This document shows, piece by piece, positions 35,204-42,984 of a DNA stretch of 64,000 bases (its first letter is position 1; each line of letters begins with the position of its first letter). This stretch comes from Halogeometricum sp. S3BR5-2 (GTDB lineage: Archaea > Halobacteriota > Halobacteria > Halobacteriales > Haloferacaceae), in NCBI RefSeq assembly GCF_031624635.1, contig NZ_JAMQOQ010000003.1, forward strand, positions 496,001-560,000. Reading direction: 5' to 3'. A model generated the notes under the pieces. That model did no database searches and was not told where the DNA came from. It saw only the letters and a list, made by a program, of their open reading frames with translations. A program made the translations under genes and the position numbers.

Positions 35204-35205
35204 GG

Positions 35206-35637
35206 ATGGTGCCGGTGGATGACGGTGCGAGTCCCGCACCAATAGACCGGTCGGTGATCGCGCGAATGCAGTCTCGATTCGCCGGCAGTCGTATGACTGA
35301 ATCTGCAGAAATAGTCGAAGAAGGAAACCTGCACCTCCGTGTCGAGTTGTCCCGAGAGTACTACCCGGAAGCGGTATCCGCCCGACTTGAGATTCGGTGG
35401 TACCGCAACGACGATTTCACCATCCACTACCAAGAAGAGCATCCGGATGGTGTGTGGAAGTGTCGGTGGGACCGGCATCCGAACACGCACAACTCACGGG
35501 ACCACTTCCATCCACCGCCGGCGGCCAGCCGCACCGACGCGGAGGATACTCAGTGGCCGCCGGATCATCGGGACGTGAGCCGCCTCGTGTTCGATCGCCT
35601 CGAGGACCGCATCGAAACGCTGTGGGAGCATCGCTAG
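35206..35637 (+). CDS. TumE-like toxin, second copy
   Basis: 143 residues. Signature ARLEIRWYRNDDFTIHYQEE, then KCRWDRHPNTHNSRDHFH, as in the first copy, with the His/Asp cluster complete. A short disordered N-terminus suggests an internal start (ATG at 35269) is possible. Together with the preceding HTH gene it forms an intact two-gene system 9 kb from the related pair. Confidence 0.72.
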   Translation: MVPVDDGASPAPIDRSVIARMQSRFAGSRMTESAEIVEEGNLHLRVELSREYYPEAVSARLEIRWYRNDDFTIHYQEEHPDGVWKCRWDRHPNTHNSRDHFHPPPAASRTDAEDTQWPPDHRDVSRLVFDRLEDRIETLWEHR

Positions 35638-35829
35638 GGAGGCGGACTCCCTGGTCGTTCTCACACTGCACGGCGTTGGTATCCGTGTACGCGGTATTCA
35701 ATCTTGAACAGAGCGTCGCTCGTTGAGGAAGGGCCTCAGCACCTCAATTTAGGTAACTACAGGGAGGTTTGTGTTTGCCATAAGGTGTACACCAATCGGT
35801 CTTTGTGAGTAGAATCCAAACGTGCAAGC

Positions 35830-36183
35830 ATGTCTCGTGAACGCGGCGACGCCGGGAGATATACCGAGACGATCACGCTTGACGACGTTCTCGGTGTGTT
35901 CGAGGCTGTAGAAGGCCCAGTCGTCACATCCGGTGATGTCGCTGAGGCGCTCGATTGTTCTCGGGAAACGGCACGCCGGAAGCTTCGCACATTGGAGGAG
36001 CAGGGCCACGTTGCTAGTCGGAAGACAGCAGGGAGGGTGGTATGGTGGGTTGTGGACGAACAGAAAACTCCACACGGAGTCAATCCGGATGATCCATTCT
36101 GGGATTTTGCGCCCGGTATCTCTGGCGAATCTGACGTCTCTGAGAGAATAGATGCGGTTCTGTACGGCGAAAAATCCACATGA
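35830..36183 (+). CDS. Winged-HTH antitoxin with VapB-like tail
   Basis: 117 residues. N-terminal winged helix (about 18-80: VTSGDVAEALDCSRETARRK, then LRTLEEQGHVASRKTAGRVV) followed by a tail ending SERIDAVLYG. The tail is like the toxin-binding end of the VapB at 19003 (DIDDVLYG). It precedes a PIN-domain gene fragment by 14 bases, so it looks like a VapB in which the ribbon-helix-helix has been replaced by a winged helix. The toxin is broken; the antitoxin is intact. Confidence 0.7.
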   Translation: MSRERGDAGRYTETITLDDVLGVFEAVEGPVVTSGDVAEALDCSRETARRKLRTLEEQGHVASRKTAGRVVWWVVDEQKTPHGVNPDDPFWDFAPGISGESDVSERIDAVLYGEKST

Positions 36184-36197
36184 GTAAGTGAGGTGCG

Positions 36198-36410
36198 ATG
36201 CCGATATTCGTTGATACGGGGGCGTTTTATGCGAGAGCAGATGAAGACGACAAACATCATGAAGCTACTAGGCGTCTTTTCGAAACCATCCGCTCTGGCG
36301 ATGGTGCCTACCGTCCAGTAGTTGAGACTGGTTCTCAATGCAGACGCTCGACTCAGTCTACATCCATGTCTCGTCCAGTGAGACATCACATCCGAAACGA
36401 CGAAGAGTAG
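36198..36410 (+). pseudogene. Truncated VapC (PIN) toxin
   Basis: Starts like a PIN toxin (MPIFVDTGAFYARADEDDKH, first catalytic Asp present) and keeps the first helices to about residue 42. It then runs into unrelated sequence (ETGSQCRRSTQ and on) and stops at 70 residues. The Glu and two Asp of the second half are missing, so it cannot be active. The antitoxin just upstream is therefore an orphan. Confidence 0.65.
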
Positions 36411-36821
36411 CTACTCCGTGAGTCGTTCGTAGAACGTGCGTGGCTCGACAATCGGGATACTTCTGAAAGAGTCGAGATTTAAGAGATGCTTGTCTCCAGA
36501 GACAATGTAGTCGACATCACCCGCGATGGCTGCTTCCAGAAACTTGTCGTCGTCGGGATCGTCCCCAACCGCATGAACTTCCTCGTCGGGATCGACGAAC
36601 TCGGCAAAGTACCGAATGGTCTCGACTTCCTTCTGAACCTCGTCCTCTTCCAAGTGAAACCGCTCAGGATACTTGAGCAACGTTCTCCGAAACTCGGTGA
36701 GCGTCTCGACGGAGACGACGATTTCGTACTCGCCCTCGAAGCCCTTGACAACGATCTCGTGAGGAACACCGGTCGAGATGACGCTCGAAATGAGGACGTT
36801 CGTATCGAGTACAGCCCTCAT
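36411..36821 (-). CDS. PIN-domain toxin (COG1569-like)
   Basis: 136 residues. Asp in RAVLDTNVLISSVISTGVPH, Glu in LTEFRRTLLKYP, Asp pair in DDPDDDKFLEAA and Asp in YIVSGDKHLLNL give a full PIN active site of the COG1569 type. It overlaps the AbrB-like antitoxin stop by four bases (ATGA). Its stop abuts the end of the truncated VapC on the other strand. Confidence 0.88.
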   Translation of the reverse strand: MRAVLDTNVLISSVISTGVPHEIVVKGFEGEYEIVVSVETLTEFRRTLLKYPERFHLEEDEVQKEVETIRYFAEFVDPDEEVHAVGDDPDDDKFLEAAIAGDVDYIVSGDKHLLNLDSFRSIPIVEPRTFYERLTE

Positions 36822-37078
36822 TCCTCAGCGCGAGCATCGTGGACTAGTTGATTGACCTCGTCCATCGAGAGATCGACTTCGTCCTCCCTCTCTTCGACCC
36901 GCTGTTGGAATTCTTGTACAGAGGGGAGTTCAAGCTTCTTCAGAACGAGGCCGTAGTCTGTCGGGACGACCATCAGTTTCGTGCCCTGTTCCAGGCCGAA
37001 TTGTTTGCGGAGGCGACTCGGAATCGTGATCTGTCCTTTCGAGGTAACCGTGGTCACCTCGGGCTCGTCCGTGCTCAT
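36818..37078 (-). CDS. AbrB/MazE-type antitoxin
   Basis: 86 residues from the ATG at 37078. Swapped-hairpin AbrB DNA-binding domain: VTTVTSKGQITIPSRLRKQF then GLEQGTKLMVV, followed by an acidic toxin-binding tail (VEEREDEVDLSMDEVNQLVH). An upstream start would add 17 residues without homology. Classic AbrB-PIN operon with coupled translation. Confidence 0.88.
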   Translation of the reverse strand: MSTDEPEVTTVTSKGQITIPSRLRKQFGLEQGTKLMVVPTDYGLVLKKLELPSVQEFQQRVEEREDEVDLSMDEVNQLVHDARAEE

Positions 37079-37141
37079 TGATATTCTACGTAAGAATTCC
37101 TTACGCAGTCTCTTCAATCCTCTGGTCATCGAGGGTCAACT

Positions 37142-37164
37142 GCCTCGGGGTCAAACCCCGAGGC
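37142..37164. repeat. IS200/IS605 right-end hairpin beside TnpB remnant
   Basis: Perfect 9-bp stem gcctcgggg / ccccgaggc, loop tcaaa, lying 20 bases past the stop of the TnpB fragment on the minus strand. In IS200/IS605 elements this end doubles as the 3' part of the omega (guide) RNA. In Halobacterium, transcripts overlapping tnpB 3' ends are known. Here only the scaffold end could remain. Confidence 0.65.
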
Positions 37165-37183
37165 TTGTCAGTGGACTCCCGCT

Positions 37184-37459
37184 CTAACCGAGTAACTCGG
37201 TAGGTCGGAATCGACCGTTCGCGTTCAACGTCCCTGACTTCAGAGCCAGTTGACTCGTGGCTCGTTCAGCACCAGACTTGAGCCAGTGCTGAACAAGACG
37301 CCACCCGATATTCCGAGCGGCGTTATAATCGCTATGCAACCGTTTCCCGCACTTCAGGCACTCGAACTCGTCACCATCACGGTTGTCTTCGTGCGTGAAT
37401 CCACACTCACCGTGGCTGCACCGCTGAGAAGTGTACGCAGGATTCACAGGGATGTATGC
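37184..37459 (-). pseudogene. TnpB (IS1341-type) C-terminal remnant
   Basis: About 90 codons ending TELLG. The zinc-finger region VNPAYTSQRCSH-GECGFTHE, then FECLKCGKRLHSDYNAARNI, is intact, including the last RuvC Asp in SDYNAARN. The preceding 300 or so residues with the other catalytic residues are absent. The homologous part starts directly at the stop codon of the HicB-like gene, in the same frame, so the junction of the deletion or insertion is at about 37460. Confidence 0.85.
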
Positions 37460-37660
37460 CTAACGCCGTTCGAGCGCGATTCCTGGGAATCGGACGTACG
37501 TATGAGTATCGAGTGCGTCGGCGAGCATCCGAAGGGCCTCCGCACGGTCGTCGCCGACGGAGGCGACACCCGTCTCGATGTCCGTAGTGGTGACTCGTCT
37601 ATTATCCTCGTAGACGAACTCGACACCGCCATTGCCCTTGTCACGAGTCGTGCCGGCCAT
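37460..37660 (-). CDS. HicB-like antitoxin, possibly truncated
   Basis: 66 residues from ATG 37660: GNGGVEFVYEDNRRVTTTDI, then ETGVASVGDDRAEALRMLAD. This is the partial RNase-H-like fold of HicB antitoxins, with the usual SxGDxxxEAL pattern. The C-terminus (YVRFPGIALERR) falls at the TnpB junction and may not be native. No HicA is found on either side, so it is an orphan. An upstream start at 37690 is possible. Confidence 0.55.
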   Translation of the reverse strand: MAGTTRDKGNGGVEFVYEDNRRVTTTDIETGVASVGDDRAEALRMLADALDTHTYVRFPGIALERR

Positions 37661-37798
37661 GTCTGTCGGAACTGAATCCGAGACTACCAATAAGCGTTCG
37701 GACGGTCTGCTGTCAATCGACGTCCAACGTATACGTCAACTGCTGAGTAACACCAAGATGGCGAACGTCGCACTGACTGTCGGGGTCATCCGGCCACT

Positions 37799-37965
37799 CG
37801 ACAACTCGCCGTCCAGCAAGCCGAACGGGAGGGGGTGTCGCTGGCGACGGTCGCTCGACAGGCAGTCGATGCGTATCTCGGTGCCGTTTTCGGCGGTAAG
37901 GATCCGTGGGAAGACATTGAGTCTGTCGAGCGGTCGTTCGCATACGAGGCTGATCCAGCTTCCCG
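37799..37965 (+). pseudogene. Ribbon-helix-helix regulator remnant
   Basis: Frame reading RQLAVQQAEREGVSLATVAR, then QAVDAYLGAVFGGKDPWED and SFAYEADPA, typical of haloarchaeal CopG/antitoxin proteins. The N-terminus lies in another frame and the C-terminus is lost. Looks like a decayed antitoxin. Confidence 0.45.
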
Positions 37966-37977
37966 GAACTGCTCTCT

Positions 37978-38193
37978 ATGGCCGCCACCGAGAGCGGTCA
38001 CGAGAGCACCGAATCGTACGTGTTTGACCAACTTCGGGCGAGTATCGGTCTGAAAGGCGAAGGAACGGTCGCAGTCACGGGAACGGATGTGCTCGTCAAG
38101 CAGGTCGAAGCACTCGTCACGAATCCGCGGTGGCCCCACGGGAGCGCCGCCGACGTCGTGCAGGCCGCGCTTGGATGGGTTGTCCTTCCGTAG
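37978..38193 (+). CDS. Small hypothetical protein or fragment
   Basis: 71 residues, ATG start, acidic and helical (ESYVFDQLRASIGLKGEGTV, then KQVEALVTNPRWPHGSAADV). No family recognised. It follows a decayed regulator in a region of gene fragments, so it may itself be a remnant. Confidence 0.35.
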   Translation: MAATESGHESTESYVFDQLRASIGLKGEGTVAVTGTDVLVKQVEALVTNPRWPHGSAADVVQAALGWVVLP

Positions 38194-38268
38194 GCGAGAC
38201 ATGGTTCTGAGGGTGCTTCGTTCCGTGTGATGTCCCGTCCCGACCGAACTCGGATCGTTCTCCGAACG

Positions 38269-38835
38269 TCAGCGCTTTTCTGCGGGCTTCGTCCGTGCGT
38301 TCTCCCACGGACGGTCTTCGAGGATGTCTTTCACACCCGGCATCCCGTCGTAAACCCATAGGCCGAGGGTGAATACTGCGAGGACAAACCCGAAGAGGAG
38401 TGTGGGAGTGAACTGGAGGTTCAAGAAGAACTCGAGGAAGCTTCGCTTCCCTTCGCTCGGGACGTCCGTCAGCGGCCAGAACAGATAGCCGGGGATACTG
38501 AAGTCCCCTCTGAGGAGTGGGCCGATGTTGTCGCCGACGAGATGGGAGGCGTACCCGATTCCGAACGCGGTGGTGAGCGTGCGCTGTTTCGGGCTGTCGA
38601 AGACGACCCAGAGAGCGGTGAGGAGGGGCACGAGTGTGAACAGCGAGTGGGCGAAGCTGCGGCCATAGGGCAGGACGGCGAACGTCCATGTGAGCGGTTT
38701 GTCGATCAGGTCCGGGAACTGTGTGCCAACGGCGAGTGCGAGGGCGGCGAGTCCTTGCGGTGGGTGATCGAGGTGGAGGCGAGTGTACAGCGAGTAGAGT
38801 ACGTAGCCGAAGGCGGCGTGACCCCAGGGAAGCAT
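38269..38835 (-). CDS. DUF457/YdjM-like membrane-bound metal-dependent hydrolase
   Basis: 188 residues, four helices. Family marks are the N-terminal WGHAAFGYVLYSL, the pair FPDLIDKPL and GRSFAHSLFTLVPLL, and GIGYASHLVGDNIGPLL, with the His/Asp residues that define the predicted metal site in this family. Role unsettled; related proteins are induced during DNA damage in bacteria. A decayed piece of a second copy lies at 42541. Confidence 0.85.
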   Translation of the reverse strand: MLPWGHAAFGYVLYSLYTRLHLDHPPQGLAALALAVGTQFPDLIDKPLTWTFAVLPYGRSFAHSLFTLVPLLTALWVVFDSPKQRTLTTAFGIGYASHLVGDNIGPLLRGDFSIPGYLFWPLTDVPSEGKRSFLEFFLNLQFTPTLLFGFVLAVFTLGLWVYDGMPGVKDILEDRPWENARTKPAEKR

Positions 38836-39440
38836 CTGTTAGCGTGGTTGACTCGGGAGTGAATAGATGCTTCGTTCAACGCGATAGCTCCGCATCTCAA
38901 TTGGGCTTGTACTCTTCGTACCTTCCCACGATCCCGTCCGATCCGTGGAGTGACGACCGCTGATGACAGAACTATCCGAAGCAGGGCACGAGGACAGGGT
39001 TACACTCGTCCGAACAGCCAGGCTCGAGGTTTAAGTAGGGATTCAACGACTGACATCCGGGTGTCAAAGCCTCGACGAACGCGCTTCGCGTGTGCAACAA
39101 CGTTCGGTACCGTTCTCCAGAGGAATCATTCCTGAGTTCCCGTTCTGGCGGTTCTCCGTTGCCGCTGCATTCTCTCAGCGGGTCAAATCGAGTCTGTGAA
39201 ACGGATAAATGAGGCGTTGTCTTGAGAAAAGGTGCTTGTTACTACGGAACTCGAGGGACTCTCGAACGTCGTTCTCATCCTCTGACAGACTGAGTCCGAA
39301 TCCAAATTGAAGACAAACTTGTCCACTGATTTAGTGTGTAGACGCAGTGCTAAACGACTGGTTCGGCAACTGTAATATCTAGTTACAATTCTGCTGATAT
39401 CTGCGAATAGAATGCTATTTTCTGGTATTTTCTGTGTAAC
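38836..39440. other. 600-bp intergenic region
   Basis: No gene seen. The last 230 bases (39220-39440) are AT-rich. Short ORFs on both strands have no protein-like character. Confidence 0.4.
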
Positions 39441-39468
39441 TAAACACATATGTCTAAGAAAAAGAGGT

Positions 39469-40362
39469 ATGTCGAAGCACGGAGACACCGTCGCAGCGCA
39501 CAGTAGTCCCAAATCCTCTCAGCAGCAGTCCGTCTCGATCCGCGTCGTCGGTGCCGGGACCGTCGGACGCGCGACCGGGACCGTCCTCGCGGAGTGGGGC
39601 CACGCGGTCACGTTCGTCGACGTCGACGAGTCGGTCCGCGACGAGTTGGAAGCGGACGGCTACCAGACGGCGGCCCCGACCAGTTCGATCGACGCCGACG
39701 TCGTACTGATCTCGGTCCCGACGCCGTACGACCCCGAGGTGGGTCGCTACTCGCTGGAGTACGTCGAGGCCGCCGTTGAGACGATCGCCGAACAGAACTA
39801 CGAGGGCGTCGTCGCCATCCGAAGTACGGTCTCGCCGGGAACGACCGAGCGGTTGGCGAAACAGCACGACCTGAACCACGTCGCGATGGTCCCGGAGTTT
39901 CTGTTCGCTGACCGCGCCACGCAAGACGTTCGAGACGCGACCGAACTCATCATCGGCAGTAACTCCGAGCACGCCAGAGAGACCCTTCGAACGGTGTTCG
40001 AGCCCGAGCGGACCGCGATTATCACGCTCACCCCGACCGAAGCCGAATTCGCGAAGTTGGCCTCGAACTGCTTCGGGGCGACGAAGATCTCGTTCGCGAA
40101 CGAACTTTGGAGCACCGTGCGGTCGTTCAGCGAGATGACCGACGCGCAAGTCGACGCCCAGCGAGCCCTCTCGGCGTTCAGGATGATCTGCCCGTGGCAC
40201 AGCGCCGACATGGGGCTTGAAGGCGGGCGACCCTACGGGGGTGCTTGTCTCCCCAAAGACACGCAGGGCCTCCACGGCTGGGCCGAGGACACGGGCGTCG
40301 AAATGCCCACTCTGGGAGGCGTCATTGAGACGAACAAGATGATGCAACGCGATGACTATTGA
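39469..40362 (+). CDS. Nucleotide-sugar (UDP-glucose-type) dehydrogenase lacking the C-terminal domain
   Basis: 297 residues. Rossmann domain with VVGAGTVGRATG (26-37), then SVPTPYD, STVSPGTTE and PEFLFADRA, the central domain with NCFGATKISFANE and the catalytic Cys260 in YGGACLPKD. These are the residues that oxidise UDP-glucose to UDP-glucuronate. The chain ends 37 residues after the Cys, where normal enzymes have a further 110-150-residue domain that helps bind the UDP-sugar. Its last codons overlap the next gene. Whether the short form is active is unclear; a dedicated partner is possible. Its promoter may be the AT-rich taaacacata 20-28 bases upstream. Confidence 0.82.
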   Translation: MSKHGDTVAAHSSPKSSQQQSVSIRVVGAGTVGRATGTVLAEWGHAVTFVDVDESVRDELEADGYQTAAPTSSIDADVVLISVPTPYDPEVGRYSLEYVEAAVETIAEQNYEGVVAIRSTVSPGTTERLAKQHDLNHVAMVPEFLFADRATQDVRDATELIIGSNSEHARETLRTVFEPERTAIITLTPTEAEFAKLASNCFGATKISFANELWSTVRSFSEMTDAQVDAQRALSAFRMICPWHSADMGLEGGRPYGGACLPKDTQGLHGWAEDTGVEMPTLGGVIETNKMMQRDDY

Positions 40363-41728
40363 ACCGCAGTACCTGATCGCGCTCATCCCCCTCACGATCA
40401 TCGGCGGGTGGCGGTGGGGGACGTGGGTGGTCAAGGTCGTCTTCGCGTCTAGATACGCTCCAATTCGAGGGTCGGTGCCGGAGCTCACGACGACGGTCGT
40501 GACGCCGGTGTACGACGAGGACCCCGACGACTTCATGTCCGCAGTTCGGAGTTGGGCGGCGGGCGGCGCAGACGAGATAGTCGCCGTCATCGACCACTCC
40601 GACGTCGACTGCATCGAACGCTACCGGGCGTACGCGGACGAACACAACGCCGCCGAGCTGATCGTCACCGAGACACCCGGAAAGCGACCGGCGCTCCGGG
40701 ACGGAACGCAGGCGGCGAGCGGAGACATCGTCGCACTCGTCGACTCGGACGTACACTGGCGTGAAGACACCCTCGAGCACCTGCTCGTCTCGTTCAACGA
40801 CGAGAACGTCGGCGGCGTCACACCGAAGCAGATCGTGAAAGACAGAGACACCCTCGCGCGAATCATCTACGAGTGCCAGATGCGGCTTCAGTTCGCGTTC
40901 GATTATCCCGCGCTGGCGCACGTCTCCAGCGCGCTGTCCTGTCTGTCTGGTCGGACCGCCGTCTACCGCGCGGAAGCCATCCAACCGGTCATCGACGACC
41001 TCTGTCACGAGACGTTTCTGAAGAAAGACGTCATCAGCGGCGACGACAAGTTCCTCACGCGTGCGGTCCAAGAAAACGGCTGGGACGTCTGGTATCAGTC
41101 CTCGGCTGTAATCGACATCGGGGCGGCCCCGGACATGCATACGCTTGTAAAGCAGACAATCAGATGGACCAGGAATACTATCCGATCCGATCTGACGAGC
41201 TTCTATGAAGGGTGGGTCTTTCGCGGGGAGAATCGATGGTTAGCGTACTATCAACTCGACCGCTTCGTCGCGACGTTCGCCATCCTCTTGGCACCGCTGT
41301 ACTTCATCTGGTCGCTCGCCAACGGGTGGACGGTCGTCGCGCTCGCCGTGCTCGGCTGGTGGATGCTCTCTCGGACGATCAAGATCTCGCCGTTTCTCTC
41401 GGCGTACCCGACTCGCATCTGGGTCGTTCCGGTGTACACGCTCGCTTCGTTCTTCATGTCCCCGATTCGCCTGTATGCTCTCTTCTCAGCAAACACGCAG
41501 GGGTGGCTCACTCGCGGCTCCGATTCTCGCTACGGGCTGAACCAGCTTCGACAGAAGGCCGTCACCGGTGTTTCGGTTCTGCTCACCGGCGTGACGATCG
41601 GTATGTTCGTGTTCGCCGCGATATCGCTTCGGTACGCAGGTCAGTCAGCCGTTGTCGGCGACTTGGTAACCGGTCTCGGTGAGTACTGGGTTCGCGAGCT
41701 GTCGGGGGTATTTTCGGTCGGTTTCTAA
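40352..41728 (+). CDS. Processive GT2 glycosyltransferase, hyaluronan-synthase-like
   Basis: 458 residues. One N-terminal helix, then a GT-A domain with DSDVHW (131-136), the acceptor motif SGDDKFLTRAVQ (229-240), and QTIRWTRN (268-275), the QxxRW box of processive beta-polysaccharide synthases. Four helices (about 300-445) would form the export channel, as in hyaluronan, cellulose and chitin synthases. It overlaps the dehydrogenase gene by 11 bases. A dehydrogenase giving UDP-glucuronate beside a HAS-like synthase is the arrangement of streptococcal hyaluronan genes. The polymer cannot be named from sequence alone. Confidence 0.85.
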   Translation: MTIEPQYLIALIPLTIIGGWRWGTWVVKVVFASRYAPIRGSVPELTTTVVTPVYDEDPDDFMSAVRSWAAGGADEIVAVIDHSDVDCIERYRAYADEHNAAELIVTETPGKRPALRDGTQAASGDIVALVDSDVHWREDTLEHLLVSFNDENVGGVTPKQIVKDRDTLARIIYECQMRLQFAFDYPALAHVSSALSCLSGRTAVYRAEAIQPVIDDLCHETFLKKDVISGDDKFLTRAVQENGWDVWYQSSAVIDIGAAPDMHTLVKQTIRWTRNTIRSDLTSFYEGWVFRGENRWLAYYQLDRFVATFAILLAPLYFIWSLANGWTVVALAVLGWWMLSRTIKISPFLSAYPTRIWVVPVYTLASFFMSPIRLYALFSANTQGWLTRGSDSRYGLNQLRQKAVTGVSVLLTGVTIGMFVFAAISLRYAGQSAVVGDLVTGLGEYWVRELSGVFSVGF

Positions 41729-41774
41729 TTTAGACTGTTTTATTTAGTCACTTGAATTTCATTTAGGGTTATTC

Positions 41775-41790
41775 GGCACTGTCTAGTTAA
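41775..41790. repeat. IS6 terminal inverted repeat, left
   Basis: Perfect 16-base match in inverted orientation to 42491-42506. Confidence 0.95.
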
Positions 41791-42460
41791 CCTCCTCAAC
41801 TGGCGTTCGTCCGTCAAGCGCTTGATGCGGTCGTTGAAAATTGTAGTAATGAACGAACAGCACAAGCCACTGACGGACGCTCAGCCGACTGCCCACCCAC
41901 GAATTATGAAAGCGGTCGACTCGCATTTTGAGGGTATGAAACCACTTCTCAATCAGGTTTCGGTCGGTGTAGACGACCCGACCGCTCAGTCCTAATCGAG
42001 AGAGGGCAGTCCGATAGCCGAATTGATCGACCAGAAACACAGTGTCTTCACAATCGTGTTTCTCGATGACTCCGTGAAGGAACGCAGCCGCCGGGTCGGT
42101 GCCATGTCGCTTGAACAGCTGTACGTCGAGGAGTAACTTTGTGTCGAGGTCTATTGCAGCGTACAACCAAGACCATTCTCCATTGATTTTGACAGCGGTC
42201 TCATCGACAGCGACCCGCTTCGGCTGCGCCGAAGGCGGGTCTGAGACGCTGTCGGCCAGTCGGTGAACCCACTGGAAGATCGCCTGAAACGAGCGATCTA
42301 CGCCGATCAAGCGAAGTATCGCTTCTGTTTCCCTGAGTGAGAGACCGGCAGCGTGGAGGCGGACGGCGAACGCCCTGACGGGCGTCGCCGTCCGCTCCCG
42401 CTGCCAACATTCAAGCGTAGCCGTGTCTAAACTCTGCTTGAGCAGGTTTGAGAGTGGCAT
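41783..42460 (-). CDS. IS6-family DDE transposase
   Basis: 225 residues. N-terminal HTH region (LHAAGLSLRETEAILRLIGV), then the DDE core: Asp86 in VDETAVKINGEWSWLY, Asp145 in VFLVDQFGYR, Glu171 in RNLIEKWFHTLKMR, and YYNFQRPHQALDGRTPVEEV at the end. Undamaged, so the element may be active. The stop codon overlaps the left inverted repeat. Confidence 0.95.
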   Translation of the reverse strand: MPLSNLLKQSLDTATLECWQRERTATPVRAFAVRLHAAGLSLRETEAILRLIGVDRSFQAIFQWVHRLADSVSDPPSAQPKRVAVDETAVKINGEWSWLYAAIDLDTKLLLDVQLFKRHGTDPAAAFLHGVIEKHDCEDTVFLVDQFGYRTALSRLGLSGRVVYTDRNLIEKWFHTLKMRVDRFHNSWVGSRLSVRQWLVLFVHYYNFQRPHQALDGRTPVEEVN

Positions 42461-42490
42461 GAAACACTAGCTCTTCGACCTGCTCACTCC

Positions 42491-42506
42491 TTAACTAGAC
42501 AGTGCC
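42491..42506. repeat. IS6 terminal inverted repeat, right
   Basis: Perfect 16-base inverted partner of 41775-41790. Confidence 0.95.
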
Positions 42507-42540
42507 TAGTGAACGATGGTTTTGGAATCTAGGTAATATC

Positions 42541-42590
42541 GAAGCTGCAGCCACAGGTGAGGATGGCGAACGTCCACGTGAGGGTCGATA
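42541..42590 (-). pseudogene. Decayed fragment of a DUF457 gene
   Basis: On the minus strand these bases encode LTWTFAILTCGCSF, matching LTWTFAVLPYGRSF of the intact DUF457 protein encoded at 38269. Nucleotide similarity is obvious over some 45 bases. Nothing else of the gene is recognisable. It borders the IS6 element. Confidence 0.5.
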
Positions 42591-42984
42591 TGTGCTTTGA
42601 TTAGGTTAGTTCTGTTAGTATACTTCTTCGGAAACAAAGACGGTATCGTATTAGAAAATAGACCTGAAGGAGAACTGGCAACGCTCAATTTCATTTGCTA
42701 TTCCTTGGCTAGCATCTGAATTGCTTTGGACTCTGTGAGGAACAACGGAGAAGTGACATCTACACATTAAGAACAATCAATCCATTATTGGAAGGTATTC
42801 AGTCCACTAAATCTATAATCAGAGTAAGTACACTGATGTGCAACACTATAATACATCTACATTTTGGAGAATTGCCCTGGACAGATACACATGTGATGGA
42901 TAAAATTCCTGGGGAAATCTTATATACTAGCAAATAACAAATCCACAGGATGAAACTGCTTGGCATGAATGCGCAAATAGTATC
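42591..42984. other. AT-rich intergenic DNA at the island edge
   Basis: About 390 bases, far richer in A and T than the region left of the IS. No gene recognised. The downstream end contains TATA-like sequences suitable for the GT4 gene at 42985. Confidence 0.4.

Larger units (their letters stand above)
41775..42506 (-). mobile_element. IS6-family insertion sequence, complete
   Basis: 732 bases bounded by perfect 16-bp inverted repeats, ggcactgtctagttaa at 41775-41790 and its complement at 42491-42506, with one transposase gene inside. The eight flanking bases differ on the two sides (ggttattc and tagtgaac), so there is no target duplication. This suggests the element ended up here through recombination or a cointegrate. 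It sits at the edge of the AT-rich polysaccharide block. Confidence 0.95.

Noticed and set aside
38117-38689. 190-codon minus-strand frame over the DUF457 gene
   Set aside because: Pro/Arg-rich shadow in another frame of the same strand; the DUF457 frame has the membrane helices and metal residues.
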